This document shows positions 6,353 through 11,899 of a stretch of 11,899 bases of DNA, piece by piece. Source of the DNA: Flavobacteriia bacterium (GTDB lineage Bacteria; Bacteroidota; Bacteroidia; Flavobacteriales; Flavobacteriaceae); the NCBI GenBank assembly GCA_030626085.1, contig DAOUPQ010000042.1, positions 1 to 11,899 on the forward strand, written 5' to 3'. Within the stretch, counting starts at the first letter, position 1; every line of letters starts with the position of its first letter. The position numbers and the translations under genes are program-made. The notes below the pieces were generated by a model. That model did not search any database and was not told the origin of the DNA. It was given only the letters and a program-made list of their open reading frames with translations.

Positions 6353-7735
6353 ATGATTTCAACCGACTTCAAAATTCACTTTTTAGGTGCTGCCGGCACA
6401 GTAACAGGATCTAAATATCTATTAGAGATACAAGGAAAAAAAATAATGATCGATTGTGGTTTATTTCAAGGTAAAAAATCCCTAAGGTCACTAAATTGGA
6501 ATTACCCTCCATTTACACCTCAAAAAATTGATCATATTCTATTAACTCATGGTCATTTAGATCATACCGGATATCTTCCAAGAATGGTAAAACAAGGATT
6601 TAAAGGTGAAATTTATGGTACCTATCCTACTCTTGATATCGCCGAGATCATTTTAAAGGATACTGCCAAGATCCAAGAAAAGGAAGCAGAAAGAGCAAAC
6701 AAAGAAGGGTATTCAAAACATAAACCTGCGCTTGCTTTTTATGATTTGGATGATGTAGATAAAACAGTCTCTTTATTTAAAGGTGTCGCACCGTCTCAAT
6801 GGTTGAACCTATCTGAAGAAATTAAGGTCAGATTTCAATACAACGGACACATCATAGGTGCTACATATATTGAAATGGATATCAAAGGTAAAAGAATTGT
6901 TTTTTCCGGAGATATTGGCAGAAAGAATGATCTATTGTTATATCCTCCGATAAGACCTAAAAAAGCCAATATATTATTAATGGAATCTACTTATGGTGGC
7001 AGATCTCATCCGCAAGAAATTGAGGCAATCCCCAAAATTGAAAAGATCGTTAATCAAACCGTAAAACGAGGCGGTATTATATTCGTTCCTAGTTTCTCTG
7101 TAGAAAGAGCACAATTAATGATGTTTATTTTTTGGAAATTGAGAAAACAAAACAAAATTCCAGAAATTCCTATGATAATGGATAGCCCTATGGGTGCAAA
7201 TGTATTGGAATTGTTTGACAGAACAAGAGACTGGCATAAATTAAAAAATTATGAATGTAAAGAAATGTGTAACAATTTTCACATCGTAAGCAGTTATACG
7301 GAAACCATGACTTTACGTGATGATAATCAACCAAAAATTGTCATTGCAGGTAGTGGAATGCTAACGGGTGGAAGGATTTTAAATTATTTAGAAAAACAAG
7401 CTCCTAATCCTAAAAACACACTTTTATTTGTTGGATATCAGGCTGAAGGAACCAGAGGAAGGAAATTATTAGAAGGAGAAAAAGAATTGAAAGTATATGG
7501 AAAAGTTGTTCCTTTTAATATGGAAGTTAAAGAAGTTGAGGGGTTATCAGCTCATGCCGATCATTCAGAACTTTTGTATTGGTTGCAAAAAATTGAAGAA
7601 AAACCTCAAAAAATATTTTTGGTACACGGAGAAAAAGAAGCTTCAATTGCATTAAAAAATGAAATAGAAAAAACCTTAGCCTGGTCTTGTAAGATTCCTG
7701 AACTCTACAGCATCGAAAAAATTACCCTAAAATGA
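6353..7735 (+). CDS. MBL-fold metallo-hydrolase of the beta-CASP type (predicted RNA-processing nuclease)
   Basis: This is a 460-residue protein of the CPSF73/YSH1-like bacterial group, predicted to cut or trim RNA with two zinc ions. The metal ligands are visible: HGHLDH at 66-71, His166 in NGHIIGATY, Asp187 in FSGDIGR, and a late His in FLVHGEKE near 425. The beta-CASP insert starts after about 195, with MESTYGGRSH as its first acidic motif, VPSFSVERAQ, and GSGMLTGGRIL near 340. SAHADHSELLYWL near 400 is the family's Ser-Ala-His-x-Asp motif. No KH domain is fused, unlike some archaeal members. The ATG agrees with the promoter position. The stop is TGA, 11 bases from the convergent pyrG stop, with no clear terminator between them. 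The target RNA is unknown; the name beyond family level is inference. Confidence 0.92.
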   Translation: MISTDFKIHFLGAAGTVTGSKYLLEIQGKKIMIDCGLFQGKKSLRSLNWNYPPFTPQKIDHILLTHGHLDHTGYLPRMVKQGFKGEIYGTYPTLDIAEIILKDTAKIQEKEAERANKEGYSKHKPALAFYDLDDVDKTVSLFKGVAPSQWLNLSEEIKVRFQYNGHIIGATYIEMDIKGKRIVFSGDIGRKNDLLLYPPIRPKKANILLMESTYGGRSHPQEIEAIPKIEKIVNQTVKRGGIIFVPSFSVERAQLMMFIFWKLRKQNKIPEIPMIMDSPMGANVLELFDRTRDWHKLKNYECKEMCNNFHIVSSYTETMTLRDDNQPKIVIAGSGMLTGGRILNYLEKQAPNPKNTLLFVGYQAEGTRGRKLLEGEKELKVYGKVVPFNMEVKEVEGLSAHADHSELLYWLQKIEEKPQKIFLVHGEKEASIALKNEIEKTLAWSCKIPELYSIEKITLK

Positions 7736-7746
7736 CCTCGATATTT

Positions 7747-9372
7747 TTAAAAAATCTGAGTATTCTTTTTATTTTCTAATCCGGCTTTAATAAAATCTAT
7801 AAATAATGGATGAGGGTTTAATACTGTACTTTTATATTCGGGGTGGTATTGAACACCAACAAACCACGGATGAGTAGGAATTTCAACTATCTCCACCAAT
7901 CCAGTTTTGGGATTTACACCTGTTGGTTTTAGTCCGGCATTTGTTAATTGTTCTAAATATTTATTATTGAATTCATAACGATGGCGATGACGCTCACTGA
8001 TCATTTCAGTACTGTAAGCTTTGTAAACCTTTGATCCTTTATCAATCTTACAATCCCATGCACCCAATCGCATAGTTCCACCTTTTTGCGTGATATCTTT
8101 TTGCTCTTCCATAATATCGATCACAGGATAAGGAGTGCCAGGATCCATTTCTGTTGAATTGGCATTTTTTAAATGCAAAATGTTTCTGGCATATTCAATA
8201 ACCGCCATTTGCATGCCCAAACAAATACCTAAAAACGGAATGTTATTTTCTCTTGCAAAACGAACAGCCTCAATTTTTCCTTCTATACCTCTATCGCCAA
8301 AACCCGGGGCAACAATTATTCCATTCAAACCCTTAAGTTCAGATTTTACTGTATTAATATCAACACTTTCAGAATGGATAGGATGGATATTTACTTTTAC
8401 TTCATTCTGAGCACCTGCATGATCAAGAGATTCTAAAATAGATTTGTATGCATCTTGTAGTTCTACATACTTACCTATCAAACCAATCTCAACAGTGTTT
8501 TTAGGATTTTTATATTTGTTTAAGAAATTATTCCAAGCTTTTAACGTTGGTTTTCTGGTAGCTTTTAGGTTTAGTTTTTTCAATACAATATCATCCAAAC
8601 CTTCTTCAAGCATTAAATTGGGTACATCATAAATTGTGTTTGCATCAATTGATTCAATAATGGCCTCCTTTTCAACATTACAAAAAAGTGCCAGTTTACT
8701 TCTTATCCCATCATTTATATGACGCTCCGTTCTACAAACCAAAATATCAGGACTTACACCACTTTGCATCAATTCTTTAACAGAATGTTGGGTTGGTTTT
8801 GTTTTTAATTCACGTGCCGCAGCCAAATATGGAATTAAAGTTAGGTGAATTACAACCATATTATTATTACCCAGATCCCATTGTAATTGTCTTACCGCTT
8901 CAATATATGGCAATGATTCAATATCACCTACAGTACCTCCAATTTCAGTGATAACAATGTCATATTCACCGGTTTCTCCTAAAATTTTAATTCGACGTTT
9001 AATTTCATCAGTAATGTGGGGAATAACCTGTACAGTCTTTCCTAAATAATCTCCTTTGCGTTCTTTATCAATAACTGTTTGATAGATACGACCCGTAGTA
9101 ACGTTGTTTGCCTGAGAAGTTGGCGTATTTAAAAACCTTTCATAATGCCCAAGATCCAAGTCAGTTTCAGCGCCATCATTAGTTACATAACATTCTCCGT
9201 GTTCATATGGATTTAAAGTGCCCGGGTCAATATTGATATATGGATCTAATTTTTGAATAGTAACTTTATAGCCACTGTCTTGTAGTAATTTAGCAAGTGA
9301 TGCTGCAATAATTCCTTTTCCCAATGAAGAACTAACTCCACCAGTTACAAAAATGTACTTTGTTTTTGACAT
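7747..9372 (-). CDS. pyrG: CTP synthase PyrG
   Basis: This cytoplasmic enzyme makes CTP from UTP, ATP and glutamine. At 541 residues it is full length. The amidoligase domain shows GGVSSSLGKG (about 11-20), the P-loop, then the segment DPYINIDPGTLNPYEHGE, and EIGGTVGDIES near 143. The glutamine amidotransferase domain shows FGDRGIEGK, the nucleophile loop GICLGMQ near residue 385, MRLGAWDC, RHRHRYEFN and HPEY with the catalytic His and Glu. The ATG is supported by a close promoter with a leader of roughly 10 bases. In many flavobacteria yidC follows pyrG; here the downstream neighbour is instead a convergent hydrolase gene. I see no defects. Confidence 0.98.
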   Translation of the reverse strand: MSKTKYIFVTGGVSSSLGKGIIAASLAKLLQDSGYKVTIQKLDPYINIDPGTLNPYEHGECYVTNDGAETDLDLGHYERFLNTPTSQANNVTTGRIYQTVIDKERKGDYLGKTVQVIPHITDEIKRRIKILGETGEYDIVITEIGGTVGDIESLPYIEAVRQLQWDLGNNNMVVIHLTLIPYLAAARELKTKPTQHSVKELMQSGVSPDILVCRTERHINDGIRSKLALFCNVEKEAIIESIDANTIYDVPNLMLEEGLDDIVLKKLNLKATRKPTLKAWNNFLNKYKNPKNTVEIGLIGKYVELQDAYKSILESLDHAGAQNEVKVNIHPIHSESVDINTVKSELKGLNGIIVAPGFGDRGIEGKIEAVRFARENNIPFLGICLGMQMAVIEYARNILHLKNANSTEMDPGTPYPVIDIMEEQKDITQKGGTMRLGAWDCKIDKGSKVYKAYSTEMISERHRHRYEFNNKYLEQLTNAGLKPTGVNPKTGLVEIVEIPTHPWFVGVQYHPEYKSTVLNPHPLFIDFIKAGLENKKNTQIF

Positions 9373-9388
9373 TAAATTTAGGTTTGTA

Positions 9389-9418
9389 CAAAATTACAAA
9401 GTCTGATAACCTGAACAA
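9389..9418 (-). promoter_or_regulatory. Promoter of pyrG
   Basis: On the minus strand TTG (9416-9418) is followed after 19 bases by TAATTTTG (9389-9396), an exact match to the flavobacterial consensus. Transcription would start near 9382, about 10 bases before the ATG. That leader is too short for the C-rich attenuation hairpin known upstream of pyrG in Gram-positive bacteria. Confidence 0.7.
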
Positions 9419-9444
9419 GAAAATTGTATTTTTTATTTTTTTAC

Positions 9445-9476
9445 AAAAAAAACTGTTTCCAATAATTGAAAACAGT
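9445..9476 (-). terminator. Rho-independent terminator of the 59-residue lipoprotein gene
   Basis: On the minus strand the hairpin ACTGTTTTCAA-TTA-TTGGAAACAGT (9452-9476; 11 pairs with one mismatch) runs into eight T (9445-9452). It stands 30 bases after the lipoprotein stop and upstream of the pyrG promoter, insulating the two genes. Confidence 0.8.
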
Positions 9477-9506
9477 GAATTTATATTTTTGAATATTAAT
9501 TATTTT

Positions 9507-9686
9507 TTAATGTACTCCATCATCGCTTTGAAGGAATTCTTTTGATATCACAATATCTTGATTTTCAAATTTAATATTTTTAATCTGGTATTTTTCAGAA
9601 GAAACACAACTACTACTTGAAGATCCACAAGAAATTAATGATGTAGATGCGAAAACAAAAACGAGTAAATAAGCCAACTTTTTCAT
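9507..9686 (-). CDS. Small predicted lipoprotein (59 residues), unknown function
   Basis: The reading frame begins MKKLAYLLVFVFASTSLISC, a typical signal peptide with a lipobox ending at Cys20. It continues with GSSSSSC, a serine run followed by a second cysteine, and then a short polar stretch (SEKYQIKNIKFENQDIVIS) ending in DDGVH. The mature protein would have only 40 residues, so it is a membrane-anchored peptide without a recognisable domain. A good terminator follows at once, and the gene stands between pyrG and the phosphorylase gene. I do not recognise the family. The signal peptide, lipobox and dedicated terminator make it a real gene even though it is short. Confidence 0.75.
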   Translation of the reverse strand: MKKLAYLLVFVFASTSLISCGSSSSSCVSSEKYQIKNIKFENQDIVISKEFLQSDDGVH

Positions 9687-9774
9687 AGTTTAAATTTTAA
9701 GTTAATATAAATGGCTAGGGAGTACTTATCCTATTAACGTTTAAAATTTTAAATTATTATATAAAAAAGTTTTT

Positions 9775-10647
9775 TTATTGTGCGAGTTTATTTAAAGTAT
9801 ATTTTATCAACTTATCAATAGCGGCATAGGGGTTTTCACTAAAAGTTAAATTAGCTCTGTTTGCAATTATACAGTTCATTGAAACCGCATGATGTCCCAA
9901 TAATTTTGACAAACCATATATCGCTGATGTTTCCATTTCAAGATTTGTGATCTTAACGCCATTAAAAGTAAAACTATCAATTTTTTTATTCAATTCCGGA
10001 TCTTGAACTGCCAGGCGTAAAACCCTTCCTTGGGGTCCATAAAAGCCTCCGGCTGTAGCAGTAATTCCTGAAAATATTTTATCAGACATCAGTTTATACT
10101 CCAACTCACTACTATTTTTAACAATATAAGGTCTTGATTTTCTAGCATCATAATTTGTGTGTTTGATAAAAGCGTCTTCCATTTCTTTTTCAAGGGTTTG
10201 CTCACAATTATAGGCATGAAGCAATCCGTCAAAACCAAGTCCGTATTTTGCCAGCACATAACTATCTACAGGAATATGTTCTTGTAAAGAACCCGAAGTA
10301 CCTATTCTAACAATATTTAATTGCGTATGGTCTTTTTTAACAGTCCGAGTATTCAGATCAATGTTAACCAAAGCATCTAATTCATTAACCACAATATCTA
10401 TATTATCCGGCCCTATTCCGGTTGAAATTACCGTAAATCTTCTATTTTTAAAAACTCCGGTTATCGTTTTAAACTCTCTTTTTTGAGTTTCAAACTCTAC
10501 AGTATCAAAATGTTTGGCAACCTTGGCAACACGATCTTGATCGCCAACAAAAATAATATTTTCAGCTACATGTTCTGGTTTTAAATTGATGTGATAGATG
10601 CTTCCATCCGGATTTATAATTAACTCTGAAGGTGCTATTTTTGTCAT
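9775..10647 (-). CDS. Nucleoside phosphorylase (PNP/UDP family, uridine-phosphorylase-like)
   Basis: This 290-residue cytoplasmic enzyme is predicted to split a nucleoside with phosphate into base and ribose-1-phosphate for salvage. Family features are the phosphate loop IFVGDQDRV near 32-40, STGIGPDN near 75, RIGTSGSLQ near 114-122, and NLEMETSAIYGLS near 236-248, whose Met-Glu pair binds ribose in characterised members. The sequence resembles the uridine phosphorylase branch more than the hexameric purine enzymes, but the base specificity cannot be read from here. It is the last gene of the operon, 54 bases after the SUI1 gene. That is a longer gap than between the other members, so it may also have separate control. 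No convincing terminator follows. Confidence 0.9.
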   Translation of the reverse strand: MTKIAPSELIINPDGSIYHINLKPEHVAENIIFVGDQDRVAKVAKHFDTVEFETQKREFKTITGVFKNRRFTVISTGIGPDNIDIVVNELDALVNIDLNTRTVKKDHTQLNIVRIGTSGSLQEHIPVDSYVLAKYGLGFDGLLHAYNCEQTLEKEMEDAFIKHTNYDARKSRPYIVKNSSELEYKLMSDKIFSGITATAGGFYGPQGRVLRLAVQDPELNKKIDSFTFNGVKITNLEMETSAIYGLSKLLGHHAVSMNCIIANRANLTFSENPYAAIDKLIKYTLNKLAQ

Positions 10648-10699
10648 AATTTGAAAATTGATTGATTTTAAAATATGCTAATGTACTAATTTGAAAATT
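10648..10699 (-). repeat. 12-base direct repeat in front of the phosphorylase gene
   Basis: AATTTGAAAATT (plus-strand spelling) occurs at 10648-10659 and again at 10688-10699, 40 bases apart start to start. The copies flank the whole gap between the SUI1 stop and the phosphorylase ATG. The motif is AT-rich and could be chance, or a duplicated regulatory site. Confidence 0.35.
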
Positions 10700-10701
10700 A
10701 A

Positions 10702-11058
10702 TTAACCTCCTACTCTATTTACATTATAACCTTCTTTTTTTAGAATTTGCATAACTTTATCGCGATGATTTCCTTGAATAATAATTTCGCCATCTTTAAC
10801 ACTTCCCCCAACGCCACATTTAGTTTTTAATAATTTCCCCAGTGCTTTAAGATCACTTTCACTTCCTTCAAAACCTTTAACAATTGTAACAATTTTACCA
10901 CCTCTTCCTTTATTAGAAAAATGTGCTTCTAAATATTGCTCATCAGGCTTTAAAATATCTGTTTGCTCGCCAGCGAAAACTGAAAAATCTTCATTTTCAT
11001 TGGTAGAAAAAACAAAACCTCCCAGATCTGATAAACTATTTAATTTTTTTTTAGCCAT
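10702..11058 (-). CDS. SUI1/YciH-family translation initiation factor homologue
   Basis: This is a 118-residue protein related to eukaryotic eIF1 and E. coli YciH, thought to act on the small ribosomal subunit during initiation. The carboxy-terminal SUI1 domain (about 45-118) shows GRGGKIVTIVKGFEG, then LLKTKCGVGGSVKDG and EIIIQGNHRDKVMQIL, the standard core of the family. The amino-terminal 45 residues are acidic and polar and form the usual bacterial extension. The ATG overlaps the stop of the preceding 55-residue gene by 8 bases (ATGGCTAA), so translation is probably coupled. Confidence 0.95.
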   Translation of the reverse strand: MAKKKLNSLSDLGGFVFSTNENEDFSVFAGEQTDILKPDEQYLEAHFSNKGRGGKIVTIVKGFEGSESDLKALGKLLKTKCGVGGSVKDGEIIIQGNHRDKVMQILKKEGYNVNRVGG

Positions 11059-11218
11059 TACGCTGTTTTATCAATTTTACAATTCCAAAAATAAAAAGTA
11101 TAAATCCAATAACTATTGCTCCTAAAAAACATGGATAACATTTCTCTTTGATCTTTAATGAAGCTATTACTAAAAATAAAGAAACTAAAATAAATTTTAA
11201 AGGACTGGTATTATTCAT
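11051..11218 (-). CDS. Small two-helix membrane protein with a CxxC motif (55 residues), unknown
   Basis: From the ATG at 11218 the protein begins MNNTSPLKFILVSLFLVIAS, with one membrane helix at about 7-21. A short basic loop (KIKEKCYPC) follows, then a second helix at about 31-49 and the tail KLIKQRNG. Two cysteines, Cys27 and Cys30, form a CYPC pair right at the membrane face. I chose this start and not the ATG at 11242 because it overlaps the preceding stop by 8 bases (ATGAATAA), like the next junction, and because the longer version adds only a basic stretch in front. It sits inside the DUF6048-SUI1 operon. I do not recognise the family; a redox or metal role for CxxC is speculation. Confidence 0.65.
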   Translation of the reverse strand: MNNTSPLKFILVSLFLVIASLKIKEKCYPCFLGAIVIGFILFIFGIVKLIKQRNG

Positions 11219-11384
11219 TTTTTTTGATTTTACTCCAGGCAAATAATATCAATGCAAGCGTCTCAAAAATCAAACCGATTGCAATCAATGTCATTGCTTG
11301 TTGCCATTGTAAAAATCTGCCAATTGCTCCAATGATAATTAAAAACAAACCAAAAGTAAAGAAAGAAACAATCCTTTTATTCAT
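11211..11384 (-). CDS. Small two-helix membrane protein resembling the GldL membrane domain (57 residues)
   Basis: The frame (ATG at 11384, TAA at 11211-11213) begins MNKRIVSFFTFGLFLIIIGA. It forms helix 1 (about 5-22), a short loop IGRFLQWQQ, helix 2 (about 30-50) and a basic tail SKIKKNE. The pattern, including IIIGA, an aromatic/Gln loop ending in W, then AIGLIFETLALILFAW, resembles the amino-terminal membrane part of the gliding motility and type IX secretion motor protein GldL (VIVGALFKIQHW...IGL..EA). In that alignment Glu41 matches the intramembrane glutamate of GldL that is needed for proton-driven rotation. There is no GldL cytoplasmic domain and no GldM neighbour. The gene starts 9 bases after the DUF6048 gene and overlaps the next gene by 8 bases. 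The coding call is good; the relation to GldL is inference by eye. Confidence 0.65.
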   Translation of the reverse strand: MNKRIVSFFTFGLFLIIIGAIGRFLQWQQAMTLIAIGLIFETLALILFAWSKIKKNE

Positions 11385-11393
11385 ATGTAAATA

Positions 11394-11899
11394 TTATTTT
11401 CGATAAAAGGGAATAAGATATGAGATTGTATAATTAAATCCAAATCCAAAATCATTTATGTAAACTCTGTTAAATCCGGGAATAAAAAGGTTTTTAAAAT
11501 TATCAGGTTCTTTACTTGTAATCATATGTTTTCCACTAAATGACATTCCTAAATAAATATTATGCAAAACTTCAACTTTCAAACCCAACATGAACTCAAT
11601 CCAATGTGCATTTAAACCATTATAATCCATCTGGGTTTCATCCGTTAATAATGGCAGATACGGATCAGAATTTATGGTATGTTCATTAATTGTCTGATTA
11701 AAGATACTTACTCCATACCGCATACCTACAACAATCATATTTTCCATGCCCAAGGCATTTTTATAGGCATTAAAATCAGCACCAACCTTTAAATAAGTAC
11801 CATTTGTTGTAAAGGTTAAAAAATCTTCTTCACTTATATTATCCATATAACCAAATTCTCCTGCCACCCAAAATCTTTTTAAAATACGGTAATCGGCAA
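11394..11899 (-). CDS. DUF6048-family outer-membrane beta-barrel-like protein, C-terminal part
   Basis: The gene enters from the right edge, so the start and signal peptide are outside the window. The visible part reads from ADYRILKRFWVAGEFGYMD through TYLKVGADFNAYKNALGMEN, VVGMRYGVSIFNQT, HWIEFMLGLKVEVLHNIYLG and IPGFNRVYINDFGFGFNYTI to the end ISYLIPFYRK. Alternating polar and hydrophobic strands with many Gly, Tyr and Phe indicate an outer-membrane barrel. The sequence order matches the flavobacterial DUF6048 family, whose function is unknown. A GTG at 11867 lies in frame but is internal, since the reading continues in family-like sequence to the window edge. It is the first gene visible in the operon with the two small membrane proteins. 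Confidence 0.85.
   Translation of the reverse strand, partial: ADYRILKRFWVAGEFGYMDNISEEDFLTFTTNGTYLKVGADFNAYKNALGMENMIVVGMRYGVSIFNQTINEHTINSDPYLPLLTDETQMDYNGLNAHWIEFMLGLKVEVLHNIYLGMSFSGKHMITSKEPDNFKNLFIPGFNRVYINDFGFGFNYTISYLIPFYRK

Noticed and set aside
9740..9753. Perfect palindrome TTTAAAATTTTAAA downstream of the phosphorylase gene
   Set aside because: It has no loop and no adjoining T tract in the right place. Palindromes made only of A and T are expected by chance in DNA this AT-rich, so I do not call it a terminator or operator.
11051..11242. Longer 63-residue version of the CxxC membrane peptide starting at ATG 11242
   Set aside because: It adds MPGVKSKK in front and overlaps the 57-residue gene by 32 bases. 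The ATG at 11218 gives the compact 8-base overlap seen at the other junctions.
1..11899. Reassignment of TAA to a sense codon
   Set aside because: TAA ends purH, pyrG, mreD, the SUI1 gene, the phosphorylase gene and several others at the expected family lengths, so full recoding does not fit. Only occasional readthrough or error remains open.
1..11899. Mobile elements, CRISPR, tRNA, rRNA or defence genes
   Set aside because: I read the intergenic gaps and found no regularly spaced repeats, transposase-like frames, terminal inverted repeats or cloverleaf-type sequences. The longest gap without a gene is under 150 bases.

Overview
The window comes from an AT-rich bacterium of the Bacteroidetes, almost certainly class Flavobacteriia. 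The evidence is the gene families present (XrtF exosortase with its partner protein, the DUF6048 beta-barrel family, MKK...C lipoproteins), the lack of Shine-Dalgarno sequences, and several promoters of the flavobacterial form TTG-N17-23-TAnnTTTG.

Layout. (1) About 1-4236, minus strand: purH (IMP synthesis), then the cell-shape operon mreB-mreC-mreD and the first 58 codons of the PBP2 gene mrdA, cut by the window edge. (2) About 4293-5791: a free-methionine-(R)-sulfoxide-reductase-type GAF gene (minus) diverges from xrtF and the XrtF-associated membrane protein gene (plus). Both xrtF neighbours carry an in-frame TAA, and xrtF has no ATG start, so this small sorting locus looks as if it is decaying, or contains sequence errors. 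(3) About 5924-7735, plus: a lipoprotein with a four-cysteine heavy-metal-binding domain and its terminator, then a beta-CASP metallo-beta-lactamase-fold hydrolase. (4) 7747-9686, minus: pyrG (CTP synthase) and a 59-residue lipoprotein with its own terminator. (5) 9775-11899, minus: a compact operon of a DUF6048 protein (partial), a 57-residue two-helix protein resembling the membrane domain of the gliding motor protein GldL, a 55-residue CxxC membrane protein, a SUI1/YciH-type translation factor and a nucleoside phosphorylase.

How the parts work together. The mre/mrdA block builds the elongation machinery for side-wall peptidoglycan. purH and pyrG supply purine and CTP nucleotides, and the phosphorylase salvages nucleosides. 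The XrtF pair would process C-terminal sorting signals in the inner membrane, but no substrate is encoded here. The last operon is held together by 8-base stop/start overlaps, which suggests translational coupling of its small membrane proteins to the SUI1 gene.

The main anomaly is that three conserved reading frames (mrdA, the GAF gene and the XrtF-associated gene) are each interrupted by one TAA. The most novel candidate is the mini-GldL protein. I see no mobile element, CRISPR array, tRNA, rRNA or defence system.
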